Source of the DNA: Diphasiastrum complanatum
Lineage: Eukaryota > Streptophyta > Lycopodiopsida > Lycopodiales > Lycopodiaceae
NCBI GenBank assembly: GCA_029204225.1
Contig: CM055094.1
Location: forward strand, 9,657,234-9,721,233
Direction: 5' to 3'
Length of the DNA stretch: 64,000 nucleotides
Both the position numbers and the translations under genes were made by a program. Below, one piece after another: positions 44,647-56,150 of the stretch. Positions within the stretch are counted from its first letter, which is position 1. Every line of letters begins with the position of its first letter. The notes beneath the pieces were generated by a model, which ran no database searches, was not told the DNA's origin, and worked only from the letters and a program-made list of their open reading frames with translations.

Positions 44647-45250
44647 TCAAAGTTGCTGATTATTTTGGTCTAGTAGAGGTTTCCTTCTCTGCATCCGACC
44701 ATCAGCAACTTGTTTGTTGTCTTCTCGATCATACGGCAAGTGCTGCCATCGAACAAAACTCGAATGCCTAGATCTGTCATCTTGGAGACAGATAGCAGAT
44801 CCTTTCTGAGTGAGGGCACATAGAGTGCTCCTGGTAGCTGTGCTTGCTTGGTCTGACAGTGTTCGTAGCTGTAGAGAGCCGATGCCCTTGACATCATGTC
44901 TGCTTCCATCGCCTAGAATCACCGCTCTGTCGTTTTCAAGTTCGCGAAAGTTGATCAAGATCTTCTTGTTGCAGGTTATGTGAGATGTTGCTCTTGAATC
45001 GATAACCACATCGTAGTCATGTTCGGAGTAACTTGTCGAAGCTTCGTCGAGTATCGAAAGCTTCGTCACCTCTTTCTGCATCTTTAGATGACTCTGCAAC
45101 GTTTGTCTTTTCAGCTTTGTTTTTCCTTTTTGGGTTGAATCTGCAGTTATATGTAGAATGCCCTTTCTTCTTGCAGTGCATGCAAGGTATTGTTGGATTG
45201 AACCAGCATTTGTTGGCCGTATGGCCTAGTTTGTGACAGTGATCGCAGAA
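44647..45250 (-). pseudogene. Copia zinc knuckles and aspartic protease
   Basis: Two tandem knuckles are read at about 45120-45250: CDHCHKLGHTANKC and CMHCKKKGHSTYNC. The protease follows with YDVVIDSRATSHITCNKKIL, in which the active-site Gly of DSGATSH is Arg, and with ILGDGSRHDVKGIGSLQL. A frameshift after LQLRTLSDQ continues in the other frame as LPGALYVPSLRKDLLSVSKM. The Gly to Arg change would inactivate the protease. Confidence 0.88.
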
Positions 45251-45661
45251 AAAAGATTGTTAATTCGAGGACTTCGTCTTTTCGAATCTTGGCTTGTTTT
45301 TGTTCTTCTTCTTTCCTTTCGTGAAGAGAGCTTTCTCTTGATCACTGCTTCCCTCTTCTTCGTCTCTCATCAGTCTCTCATCAGCGACAAGACTGACCGC
45401 TTTGTCGAATGTCATATTTGGTAGACCTGATCAGTATGAGCATTCTCTGCGGCTGATAGGACGTGGGTAGAGATTTCATGAAGTACATCAACTGTTGTGG
45501 TGCTGGGACCTGCTGCTCCTGTCCTGATGCAGCGAGTTGAGTGATGATCGTTCTGATCTTCTCAACGTGCTAATCGAACTGGTTGTCATCCCACCGTATT
45601 GATTGCAGTTGATTGTGAAGGTGCATGACTGAAGCTGCAGTCCTCACTTCATACTTCTGCT

Positions 45662-45934
45662 TTAATCTTTCCCAGGCTGCATGACTTCTTTTGCAGTCTT
45701 CAATCTGCATGAGTAGATCTTCATTATAGATGAAACGATGATCGCCATTGCGTGCTCATCCTTTCTGATCCATTCAGTTCTCCTCGGGTCTCCCTCTGGA
45801 GGTTGCACCTCTGAGAGCTTGGTCACCGACCAGATGCCTTTGCCCTTCAGGAGTGTTTTGATTTTGAATTTCCAGATTCTGTAATTTGCGCCATCGAGAC
45901 TGATTGCTACTCTGGTCTGGATATCGTGAAACAA
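45662..45934 (-). pseudogene. Copia Gag N-terminal part
   Basis: The frame contains AISLDGANYRIWKFKIKTLL, the L-x-G-x-NY-x-x-W signature of copia Gag, and WIRKDEHAMAIIVSSIM. It is cut on the 5' side at about 45930, where the flanking tandem repeat begins. Confidence 0.88.
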
Positions 45935-46255
45935 TTATTTCAAAAGTTTATATTCAATATGATGTAATGACATTAAAAATACTACACATTATTATCATCA
46001 TTATGCATTGTATCCTAGGTTTGATCTTTGGTTGTGATAATATGTCATTTCTATTTTTTATGCAATATAGAAAAATTGTGTACATGGACTAATAATTATG
46101 AAACAATTATTTCAAAAAATTTATTGACAATATGATACTTCAAATCAATGACATTAAAAAAACTACATATGATTCATCACCATTATGCATAGTATCCTAG
46201 GTTTGATCTAGTGGTTGTGATAATATATTATTTCTATTTGTAGTATTATAAATTT
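45931..46255. repeat. Two-copy tandem repeat, unit about 160 bp
   Basis: GAAACAATTATTTCAAAA...ATTATGCATTGTATCCTAGG...GATAATATGTCATTTCTATT at 45931-46095 is repeated at about 46098-46255 with substitutions. The copia truncation point coincides with the start of the first unit. Confidence 0.8.
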
Positions 46256-47495
46256 GTAAATTTTGAAAGTAAACAACAAAACATAGCCCAAGGTTTTGTT
46301 AGGTTTCCAACATGCATTGCAATTGAGATTTTTTACATATCATCAAAATATCCTTTTTATTGAAATAATTTTGGAATGAAAGAGAAGAAAGTATGGATCT
46401 ACAAGTAAAACTATAAAAATGGTAGCAACAATTTCATGTCGAAGGTCTACGAAGATAGGTCACACGCAAGATAGAGGTTAGAAGCGTTCGTGAAGCATGA
46501 GAGGTGAGTTTCATTAGTGCCAACAAAGTGGACGTTCAACAATCTAACTGGATCTATCCGAAGCCTCCTAATCTCAAAGATCACAAAAAAGTGAGTGAGT
46601 ACTTAGATTTCTTGACTTTGTTGTGCATCTAAATCATTTATTAAGCTAGAATGGCTATATTTTGTCAATCAAAACATATTAGAATCATGAGCTGTTTGAC
46701 TTAGGAAATGTTCTAGAATGATGACATATTTTTGGCCTAGAATGATGACAAACATCAATAACAACCCATTTTGGAGTTCCATTTTATATAGAAAAGCTCC
46801 ATGTGGCCAATTGGTACATAGACTCCTAGGACATGTGGCCATGTACTTGAACAATTTTTGGCATTCAAAATGGGTTTTTGTATGATTTATGACAGTAAGA
46901 TAAAGCCTTTCCACACGTCGTGAGGTAGGTTCCATTCTATGTGATTTGATAGTATCAAAAAGATTAAGATGAAGAAAATTTCATAATTTGCATACTAAAA
47001 CACTCATTGTACTAGTGGTCAAGTATTGCAAGTTCAAGCTCATGAAGGTTTGCGGATTAAGCAAGCCATCACCATAACAAACTCTCCTACTTGACTTTCT
47101 CAAATTTTGTGATTAAGCCATCACCATGACATCCTCTCGACTTCACTAGCTGAAATTCTTGCTTATCTAAATGAGGGCCATCTGTTCAGATTTTGTATTG
47201 CCATATCTTTCACAATTGTAAACCTGATATCTATATTCGTTTGAACGACAAAGAAGATAAGTATTAGGCCATAATTGCGATTGAATTGGTTTGATAGCAA
47301 GAAATGGCTCCTTTGTGGTGATTTAGAACCACTCATCAAGAATAGACTGCAAACTAACTTTATACCTACACTCGGGCTTGTCAGAATTTGCTAATGACTA
47401 GTCATATGGCTGAATGCTATGTTTTACACCACCCGAGCAATAGCTCATGAACTGGATCACCAAGTAGTAATCTGATTGCTCAAGCAGGTGAAAAA
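46256..47495. other. Intergenic region downstream of the glucanase gene
   Basis: AT-rich; no gene recognised. The part next to 47495 is the presumable 3' UTR and terminator region of the minus-strand glucanase gene. No clear AATAAA was assigned. Confidence 0.5.
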
Positions 47496-49262
47496 TTAAG
47501 CTGGATAAAGGCAGTCCTTGTAACCTGCAACAGAAGAAGAGAAGAAAACATCATGAGGGCTCCGAGATAGTAATTTTTTATTTAAGTAAGCCCTTGCCCC
47601 ACCCTGATTCCTATTTGCTCATGATTTCAGTCCAATGGGTTTCTTGGACCAAAATCATGTACTTAAATTTTGGAAAACTGCTTAGAAGAATGAAAATCGG
47701 GTAGTCTCAGTTTGAGAAAGAAAAACGTACTTGGATTGGTAGAAACAAGCACTGCAGTTCCGGCGAAGTCACAAGTTCCGCCATCATGTTTGTATCTTTG
47801 GTAGTAGCTGTTGAATGCATACGAAGCATGAGACCTCAGGGAGACCGGATAATAACAGGCTTGCTCTTTCTGGATAGCTTCACAGTCGGATTGGCTGCAT
47901 GCATACTCCAATGCTGACTTCATGGCTTCAGTTTCAACAGCTGGTTTGGCAACACACCACTGCGTCTTGTGTGAAGATGGTGATGCTAGAGGAGTTTGAT
48001 CTTCATTGCCAGAAGATCCAGGTAGTCCAGGCTCAAAGGGAAGAGGCTGAGCAAGTGGGGCATACTCAAAATCCTTGAGGTCTCCGGTGAGATCGATGGC
48101 ATACACAGAAGTTCCATTGGGGTAGAGAAGCCCCCAGTTTCTCTCTGTTGACGGGCCTGGCTTCAAATTCTCATTGAAGAGAGAAAAGACGAAGGTGGGG
48201 ATATCTCTCCCAGGGCGGAGCGGCGTTCCCTTTTTAGCTCCCAGTCCCCACTTGATCAATCCGCTGTTGTACAGTGCTGCATTGGCTATGGTAGCTCCAA
48301 TTTCATCTGTATCACCTTTTGTTGGCCACCCAGTTTCACTAATCCCCAGCTTTACCTTGTCGAAGCCCAGTTTTTCCATTGCAGAAAACAGAGCATCAAG
48401 CTGAGCATCAAGCAGGCTGCTGTAATGCCGGCTGCCATCCTCCACCATCACTGTGCGGCTTCCAAATAGCGTGTAATCCAGTGAGATCTGCTGTGGATTG
48501 CTTGCCCATGCAAAGTAGGGATAGACATTGATGAAGAAAGGAAACTTTGTTTTGCTCAGAAATTGCAGCAGTGGAGCAATGACTGGTGCAGCTATGTCTT
48601 GCCTGAATGTGCCATTGGAAGGTGGGTAGGATGTCTCCAAGCAATCTATGGCAACGGAGGTGGTCACCTTCACATGTCTCAGCTTGTATCTTTTCAGAGC
48701 ATGGTGAATGTTTTTCATTGCAGGCACAAGTCTGGGCCATGTCTGCTGGATTGTGAGGTCAGAGAGAACCTCATTCCCCACTACGACAGTTATGATGTTC
48801 ACTGCAGGGTGCCATGCAACCACATTCTTCTGCACCCATTCATTTGCGGTGGCCTGGCTTGATCCAACCCCCTCTAGCTCCTGATTCGTCACCATCACTA
48901 CCACTTGCAGGCCTGTGTTAGCCATCGCAGTGAGGACCTGTGGATCGGCATCGTAGATCTTAACTCTGCCGAACTTCAGTTGCTGAATCAGAGCCACTGC
49001 CTGCGTGGGTGAGGGAAGGTTGTCTGCTACTCTGCCATAGTTGATGCCGATTAGGCGGTTGCCAGCTTCATTGCAGAGACGTCCGGACAGACAGAGCCCA
49101 CAAATCAATGCACAGAAACACAAAGCTATAAAACAATTCACAGAGAAGGGTAGGGGGCGGTGTGTTACCAGCAGAAGCTGAAAGACATATCAGCAGCATC
49201 CAAATGGAAATAAGAAATGTGGGTTGTCTTCTTCCACTCCCTGGCTGCTTGCCTGAACCCAT
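47496..49262 (-). CDS. Glucan endo-1,3-beta-glucosidase (GH17) with C-terminal X8/CBM43 domain
   Basis: The enzyme hydrolyses beta-1,3-glucan (callose) in the wall or apoplast. My three-exon model is 49262-49169, 49065-47731 and 47524-47496, with GT...AG introns of 103 and 206 nt, giving 485 residues. Exon 1 encodes a signal peptide (basic start, then LISIWMLLICLSASA). GH17 follows with LIGINYGRVADNLPSPTQAV, the acid/base Glu130 in VVVGNEVL and the nucleophile Glu275 in GISETGWPTKG. The X8 domain (about 401-485) starts WCVAKP and has the six expected Cys; the sixth is supplied by exon 3 (SYKDCLYPA). There is no hydrophobic tail after X8, so no GPI anchor is predicted. The in-frame GTG at 49141 opens the longest continuous frame but is not a eukaryotic start. 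It is the only intact host gene in the window. Confidence 0.94.
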
Positions 49263-50373
49263 CTCCGTGGTTCTTTTGCTAAAAATTTTCAGAGAGTAAA
49301 CACCAAAACTCAACTGCAAGCAGGAGGGAAACGAGAGTATGAGAAACATAGCTTAGAAGAGTTAAATGGAAAAAACTCATATGACAATGGAGATTCCGAC
49401 ATGAATGTAATGAGGGAGAAGCACAATGTATGTGCTCACAAAGATTGCCATGCATGCAGTAAAAATTTCTATGCTATAGAAAGAGCAAGAACAGGTTGCC
49501 ATTGCACTTCTCAGTTCTCCTCGAAGGAACTTCAGGAGAAGTTAAAGCTTACGACACAAGCCATGCCATGCAAAGACACCCTCACCCAAACACAGGCTCA
49601 CAAAACACTACCACAGCAATATGCTATTGTATTTTCATTAACCTCCACACACTCGCTGCAGCATAGCACCGCCACCGGCAGAAGAGAAACAGAAGCAGCA
49701 ATTCGTATCATTACTCACACACTACTCAAAACAATTACAAGCGAACAAATCTGATATAACGAAATAGCAATCCAATAATCGTACTTTTGCAGAACAGAAA
49801 AACAATTAGGACTAGTAGATCGGCAGGTGGGCAACACCAACTGCAGTATCAGACTTGCGCTTGAGTCTCGTGGGCTGCACTGCTACACCACCAACAACAA
49901 CAAAAACGAAGGCAGCTCGCGCGATCTTTGCCTTCAAATTTCTCACACATACATACTGTCATATACACACAGACACACACAAACAATCTATGCCTCAAAT
50001 CTGCTCTCTCTGTCTCTTGCATGAGAATACGAGACTCGAGACGAGAGAGTGTGAGTGAGAGATTACGGACAGATTGATTTGGCCGCTTAGATGGCGCCAC
50101 GTGGGACACTGGAGCGCCTGCGTAGTATTTAATATTACCAGAAATTGCTCGAAAATTATTAAGACCGCCCTGTTTTCCCAACGGCTAACAAAAAGTACCA
50201 AAATAAAGGTAATAATAATAAACAATAAAATTGCATGCTAAATTAAATCAAAATAATAATAAAACAACATTGTGATTGTGGCCTTGTCGTTATTATTATT
50301 TTGCTTCACAGATTAAGTTTTGTGAGTCATCATATAATTGTTTAGATCTTTAACTTTTGGACATTGATTTTTA
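49263..50373 (-). promoter_or_regulatory. Upstream region of the glucanase gene with a G-box
   Basis: The 1.1 kb in front of the ATG has no gene. A G-box in GCCACGTGGGAC (core CACGTG at 50098-50103) lies about 840 bp upstream. CT/GA-rich stretches (49995-50060) could be leader or promoter sequence. A TATA box and transcription start were not resolved. The copia fragment at 50374 marks the outer limit. Confidence 0.45.
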
Positions 50374-51155
50374 ATGAAAGGTGACTTTTTATTCAAAGGT
50401 TTTAAGCTACTTTCTAAAGTTTTGTATGTACCCAATTTGTCTACAAATTTGCTTTCTATAAGCAAAATCGTAGATCTAAAACATAAAGTAGAATTCGAAT
50501 GTGATCAATGCAAAGTAGTTGATAGGATAGGGAAGATCCTAGCACTCGGAAAGAGGCATGGATATTTGTATAGATTAAGTCATTGTTTTTCTACCTCTAG
50601 TCAGGCGCTCATCAGTACTTCTATTCAAGCAAATAAAAGTTTACTTTGGCATTATAGACTTGGTCACTTGAATCATGCTTCTGTACAGCAAATGTCTAAA
50701 CATTCTATTGTTCTTGATCTAAACTATCCTGATAATAAAGTTGAGTTACATGTCTGTCAAAATTGTTTAGTTGGTAAACAGACTAGGAAACATTTAGATC
50801 AAGCTATCAGCATATTGCTAGAGGATTGGTAGATGTTGTACATACAAACATTTGTGGTCCGATGCGGAATCCTTCTCTGAAGGATGCAAACTATTTCATA
50901 ACTTTTATTGATGAATTCTCCAGAAGAACTATGGTGTATTTTATCAAAAAGACATCAGAAGCTTTCAGCTCCTTCAGAATCTTCAAGGAGTGTGCAGAAA
51001 AAGAGACTGGAAGGGCGATCAAAGCCCTGAGGTTTGACATCTTTACCGAATTTAAGGAGTACTGCCAAAGCCAAGGCATTGAGCAGCAATTTATCACTCC
51101 TTATTCTCCTCAGTCAAATGGCTTGGCCGAGAGGAAGAACCCTACCTATGGTTGA
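50374..51155 (+). pseudogene. Ty1/copia fragment (pre-integrase and integrase core)
   Basis: The first frame has LSKVLYVPNLSTNLLSISKI, YLYRLSHC and LLWHYRLGHLNHASVQQMSK with CQNCLVGKQ, the copia pre-integrase domain. After a frameshift at about 50825 the core reads HTNICGPM (first Asp replaced by Asn), YFITFIDEFSRRTMVYFI, LRFDIFTEF and NGLAERKN. It is cut at about 51148, right after the catalytic Glu. No other domain of this element is present. Confidence 0.9.
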
Positions 51156-51266
51156 ATCCTTATTTGCAGGTGGAGGCATTCTAGCTTGCAGGTTACTTGG
51201 AGAACCTTTTGAGGCACTACCTTTGCATTAGGACGACTTCCTGACTTCATTTTAAAAGTGGTATCA
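51150..51266 (+). mobile_element. LTR end fragment with tRNA-iMet primer-binding site
   Basis: TGGTATCAGAGCTAGA at about 51252-51267 is a PBS. The about 100 bp before it, up to the break with the copia fragment, should be the end of an LTR in plus orientation. The gypsy gag at 52295 probably belongs to the same element. Confidence 0.65.
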
Positions 51267-52294
51267 GAGCTAGACAAAGGATGATAACTTTTTTAACCTT
51301 CTTAAAGTTTTATAAAGATCACAAACTAAATTTTTTTTGGAGAAGATTATTGGCTTTTCTAGTAATAAAAAGCTTGTAGTTGAAGTACCCAATGAATCTA
51401 GTCCTCTTGATAAAGAGTGGTGATGCTTATACAGTTGTTTAGGGGCCGATTTTTTATTATGTTAGAGAAGTTTTAAAGTGGGCTTTTGTTTTAAATCTTT
51501 TTGAAAAAAGATCTATGGAATGATTAGGGAAAGTCTTCTTCTACATTCACAAAAAAAAAAAAAAAAATTGCAAAAAGATTATTTTAGCTATGTGTTTTGA
51601 TCAAAACTAGCATTTTTTGCATAAATGAAGTGTTTAAACTTTCGATTTTCAATTTGAAGTTCTATTTTTAAGATCTGTGAATCTAAAAATTAGATTTGAA
51701 AAGTGAAGTTTTCTTAAAAACTTCATTAGTTACACCTTTCTACCTACCAGTTTCATGAAAATGGCAATGTAGGAAGGAAAAGGTAGTATAACTTTATGCA
51801 TTAGAAAGGTTTTGAAGTTCTGATTTTCAGACCTGTAAATTTGAAAAACAGATCTAAAAAGTGAAGTTTATATAAAACTTTATTAGTTTTTCCATTTTTA
51901 GCCACTAGTTTCATGGATTTAAAGAACTAGGAAAGTGAGAAATGTGAAAATTTGTGCTGAATTCAAAATGACAAATGAAAATGGAATTGGAATGAGAACT
52001 TTATGTAAACATTAGCTTGAAGTAGTTAATTGAAGTTTACATAAAGATTAGTCTTGATTTTTGCTTAGGATTGAGGCAAAAGTAGGAAATTGCTTGGTGT
52101 AGTTTTCTCTTAAGCTTGGATTGAGCTTGCAAAAAGTAGGCTTGAATTGAGCTTACAAAAAATAAGTATCGAACGAGTAGAAGTAAATGCTTTTATTTGC
52201 ATTGGATTATGTAAGAATTGAAGCATTTCTATCATTTTAATTAGAATTACTTGTTGTTGTATTTGCATAATAAAAAAACACACAAGCAACTCCA
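51267..52294 (+). other. Leader of a plus-strand LTR element
   Basis: About 1 kb between the PBS and the gag ATG is non-coding. It has an 18-19 bp poly-A tract (about 51549-51567) and imperfect duplicated blocks: GAAGTTCTGATTTTCAGACC at about 51814 versus GAAGTTCTATTTTTAAGATC at about 51656. Confidence 0.5.
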
Positions 52295-53024
52295 ATGGAT
52301 CGAACCAATGAAAACTCATCATTTGATCTATCAAACTCATACCAACAAATTCAAGCGACTAATAAAAAGCTTCTTGAAACTAATCAAAAGAACCAAGATT
52401 TAGAGTCTAGGTAACTAGAAAAAGCATGTAGTTCCACCTCCCGTAAAATTGTTTAAGGGAGAGAATAAAGATAGGAACTTGCAAGTGGTAAGTTCGTGGC
52501 TTAATGTATGGAACAAATACTTTGACATGAACCAATTCCCTGAATGTGAAAAGTTGTTCACTATGTTGCTTGAAGGAAGAGCCTTAGTATGGTGGGATGA
52601 CCTAGTTGCAAAAGGCAATCAATCTTGTACATGCAATGATTTTTGCATAGTTTTTAGGGAATACTTCCTACCACTATTAGATGACTATGAACGGTTTCAA
52701 AAGTTGAGTCATTTAACGATAGATAAAGGTTTGGAACAATTTATTCAAGATTTTCATGAGTACCTAAATTCACTTTATAGTGACATTCCACCAAAGGTAC
52801 AAATGTTAATGTTTATTGATGGGTTACCAAAAGATTACCCAGTGGATGTTCATAGGAACCATTCAAAAACCCTAGAGGATGCTATTAGGGCTGCAAAGTA
52901 TTTTGATGACACACCTAAGCCATTTAGGGGTCACCAGCCTAATGAGCCAAAGAAAGGTTTTCAATTCAAGAGGAAGGATAGGGAAGTTATTAATGAACTG
53001 ACCCTGACTGTTCCTTCACCTTAA
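52295..53024 (+). pseudogene. Ty3/gypsy Gag (retrotrans_gag capsid domain), truncated
   Basis: The ATG at 52295 starts MDRTNENSSFDLSNSYQQIQ, with a frame change and stops near 52410-52455. The capsid part then reads FKGENKDRNLQVVSSWLNVW, ALVWWDDLVAKG, FREYFLPLLDDYERFQKLSH and LEQFIQDFHEYLNSL, typical of plant gypsy Gag. It ends at 53024, where a minus-strand copia fragment starts, so pol is missing. Confidence 0.85.
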
Positions 53025-53027
53025 TGA

Positions 53028-54083
53028 GTGAGATGAGTTGTCTCCAAGTTGAACAACTCTAGAATGAGTGAAGAGCTTGTATCTTTGGAACCATTCACAA
53101 TGGTGAGTCATGTGTTGTGTTGCTCCAGAGTCCAAGTACCAGGAATTGATATCCTGTAAATTTCCGACCTTAGTCAAGAAGGCAACTTCATCTTTGTTTT
53201 GTTGCTGGATCGAAAAACTGGCTCAAGCAAAATTTGTTTGTTGTTGGAACTGCTGCTTCTTCTCATTGTTGAATTTTAAAGTTCTGCAGTCCCTGATAAG
53301 ATGGCCAATTCTCTTACAGTATTTGCAAAATAGATTCTGCTTTGGTTGGTAAGATGACGAAGAACTCGAACTCGAACCTGAGCCTGAATTTGAACCTGAG
53401 TTAAAATTCGAACAAGAGTCAAAATTCGAACCAGACTGCAAGTTGCTCTTTTTGTCAGGATAATCTGATTGTGTAGATCTGTTTGATTTAAACTTCTGAT
53501 TTTTGGAATATAATGCATGTGGATCTGATCATGAGCTTGAGGAGGTTGATCTCTTGATTTCTTCTTGTAAAAAAAGTGGAATTACTCTTGATAGAGATAA
53601 GTGCTCCTAGATCGAAATTGCCATTACCCAAAATTCATAAGCTTCAAACAAACTCGATAATAGAGTCATCACAGCATCTGAATCTTGTATTTTTGAGCCA
53701 GCTGAATTCATTTGCTCCATGAGATTTTGAAAAGTGTTGAGATGACTCGAAACACTTGTTCCCTCAGTCATTTTCAGGGAGAAAAATCTCTTTCTTAAAT
53801 GGAGTTTGAAGGTGAGATCTCCGATATCATCATAGAGAGTTGCTAGAATGTCTCATGCATTCTTAGCAGTCTGAACAGCTCTTATATGACTGATTTGGGT
53901 GTGGCCATCCTTTAGTCTCCATTTGGTGATAGCAGCTGCTTCACCTTCTAGCTTCAGTTTTGTGCCGTCAACAACGTCCCACAGTTCCTTGGCTAATAGT
54001 ATGGTCTTCATTTTGAACTTTCAGAGATGGTAGTTACTTCCACCGAGTCTCTCGATGACAGAAGAACTAGAAGGTAGATCCAT
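53028..54083 (-). pseudogene. Ty1/copia Gag (UBN2 type) and start of protease
   Basis: On minus, the ATG at 54083 gives MDLPSSSSVIERLGGSNYHL, then the UBN2 Gag (TLYDDIGDLTFKLHLRKRFF, MTEGTSVSSHLNTFQNLMEQ), a Ser/Gly/Asn-rich stretch, a zinc knuckle CKYCKRIGHLIRDC (about 53270-53310), and the protease start WYLDSGATQHMTHHC (about 53110-53150). Stops replace Trp in NYHLWKF and NAWDIL, and there is another after AISI. The frame ends at 53028 in the protease. The active-site DSG is intact. Confidence 0.9.
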
Positions 54084-54233
54084 TTTGGTTGAGTGAGATC
54101 GTTGATAGATACAACGATTTCATAATACTGTTGGTTGCGCGCTTGCTAGAACAACGACTTGGTAGAGACAAGTCTTGATAATCCGCAGACATTGTGTAGA
54201 TTACTGAACTGTGCACTCTAGTGTAGATACCAT

Positions 54234-54720
54234 GTCGAAAATCAGTGGGTTGTGCGGAAGCTGGGAGCGAGCTAGGTGAATGGATCGGAAATGCAACAGT
54301 CAGCAGCAAAATAGTTCAAATGAAGGAATCAAAAAATGCGCAATGGAACAACAATTGTAGTGGGACAAAATTTACTGATTAATATCAACAAATGAGTACA
54401 ATCGCATGAAGTTATAACCTGGTTGAGCATGATAACGCTGGCTACAAAGTGATAACTCTGATCGTTGTGTGTGATAACACATGCAACAAAACAATCTAAA
54501 TGAATTGATAAAAACAATTATCAGAAGTTTTAGATATCAGATGATCAGAAGAATCTCTGAAGTAGATCAGAAGTAGTTTTTTTATGAAGATTCTAGGATT
54601 AGATATATAGAAAATATCTACAACTAATATCTTCTACAGCTATTACAACCGCCTCAGACTGTACAATGTAGGCGAATTTCCAATGCGAAGTCGTTGGATC
54701 AGATTTCTGACCGACAGTGT
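54234..54720 (-). mobile_element. Probable 5' LTR of the copia fragment
   Basis: On minus, the LTR should end near 54234. It is followed by a degraded PBS (plus strand AGTGTAGATACCATG, against the expected GCTCTGATACCA). The outer limit is unclear; no second copy is in the window. Confidence 0.45.
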
Positions 54721-55385
54721 TCGAAAATTACATAGGTTCCGATTTTATACAAAGGATCGAAAAATATGTACTGGTTCGAAGAATATGCTATGGGTCAAAT
54801 TTTTCGAGGTCGAAAAAATTAGACCCGATACATGTTCGAAGGTGCTCAGATAATTTAGTATAGGTTCGAAAAAATTCTGAACCGATCCGACCCGACCCAA
54901 GGTCGGAATTTTCCTGCTAAGGAAAAACTCAAGCCTTCTATTTTCTTGGTTTTGTAAAATTTCAGGATGCTCACTAACAAATGGATTTGAGGCTGAGCAT
55001 CAAATTCCAACAATGCAGAGTTAAAAGAAGTAAATTGTTGTAGCTTTAATGTAAATGCCTAGTCAAATCATGGTTTATTGGATTAGCTAGAGTTAGTCCA
55101 TTGCATCCAAACTGTTCAATGTTTCAAAATTTTGCTTACACAATGACTCATCCTGATTGTCAGGCAACAAACATTATTTTTTTTCTCACCATTATCAAGA
55201 GCAATAGTGTTTTGTGATTGTAGCGTCAAATTCCTATAATATTCATACCAAAAATGTACAATTCGTAAGAGCCGTTTTATATTGATATCCGGTGCATATG
55301 AAAAAATGCAACTACTTGGCTAATACCTAGTGTAACTCCCAACTTATTTCAGTCAATATTCCTGAAATTTGCTACGTTACCAATA
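54721..55385. other. Intergenic with GGTTCGAAAA-type repeats
   Basis: From about 54718 to 54880 the motif AGGTTCGAAAA or TTCGAAGG recurs about six times at irregular spacing. After that the DNA is AT-rich without genes. Confidence 0.5.
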
Positions 55386-55485
55386 CCCATAACCATTGAT
55401 TCTCACCAAAATCTTCACATATCTTGATCCGGTGGGTATCACAAATAGTGAGTACCCATGCAACACTAAAGAACACTCATCAAAA
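55386..55485. repeat. Left copy of a 100-bp tandem repeat, split by the retroelement
   Basis: CCCATAACCATTGATTCTCA...GAACACTCATCAAAA matches 61062-61161 at nearly all positions. In the uninterrupted locus the two units would have been adjacent; the LTR element inserted at their junction. Confidence 0.85.
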
Positions 55486-55490
55486 CCCAT

Positions 55491-56137
55491 TGTGAAAAAT
55501 ACAGATCCTAAGTGGATCTAAACTCCAAGATCATTGGCTTGAATGCTTGCACTCCAAACTACATAAGCTAGGAATTGGCAACACATTCTATGCTACCTAG
55601 AATGCAAAGAACTTGATCAAAAAGCATTTATCACAAATGGAAACTTCCATAAACATCAAGTGCGGCCCAAAATAGCATTATACAGTCCATAATACATCAG
55701 CCTACCACTTTTGGAAAGCACCTAAGATCATACACACAAAGCTTGAACTCAATCACTACACAATGCCAACAATGGAAGAAGAACCCAATAGAAAAATCTC
55801 TCATTAAGCAAATGAATACAATGGATCTGCTCCAACCTGTTTCTCCACGGCCTACCTGCTATATATAGCTGAGAGAGATGACTCTCTCTCCTCTCTCTAG
55901 ACCCTCCTTACCTAAAATATGCCCTATATAGGTAAAATTGGCATATATGTCCAAAATACATGAAAATGGACTCATTTCGAAGGTCTTGAAGTTTGACACT
56001 TCTTCATACTGAAAAAATACACTTACTAAAAATATCTAGACCTGTTTCACACGTGTGAAAAGTCAGATCCTAAACTATGTGCCATTTTTAGCAATTTTGG
56101 CCTAAAACTAGACAAGGAAATGTTGACAATTTTCACA
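55491..56137 (-). repeat. 3' LTR of the young element
   Basis: This is the LTR behind the ORF in minus orientation. It carries a TATATATAG box near 55861. Against the other LTR it reads GGAAGAAGAACC and TTGGCCTAAAAC at the two variable sites. Confidence 0.95.
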
Positions 56138-56150
56138 CTCCCTCTTCAAC
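56138..56150 (-). other. Polypurine tract
   Basis: On minus GTTGAAGAGGGAG lies directly between the stop codon of the ORF and the LTR start TGTGAAAATT. Confidence 0.85.

Larger units (their letters stand above)
43060..45935 (-). mobile_element. Truncated Ty1/copia retrotransposon
   Basis: On minus the order is Gag, zinc knuckles, protease, integrase, RT start, which is the Ty1/copia order. It begins abruptly at about 45935 in Gag and stops at about 43064 inside RT (VKQPEGYEDPDNRQ). Both LTRs are missing. Several frames are broken, but integrase is nearly open. Confidence 0.9.

Noticed and set aside
47663-49141. 492-codon continuous frame as the glucanase coding sequence
   Set aside because: It starts at GTG and runs past a GTACGT donor into intron. 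The spliced model restores a normal signal peptide and the sixth X8 cysteine.
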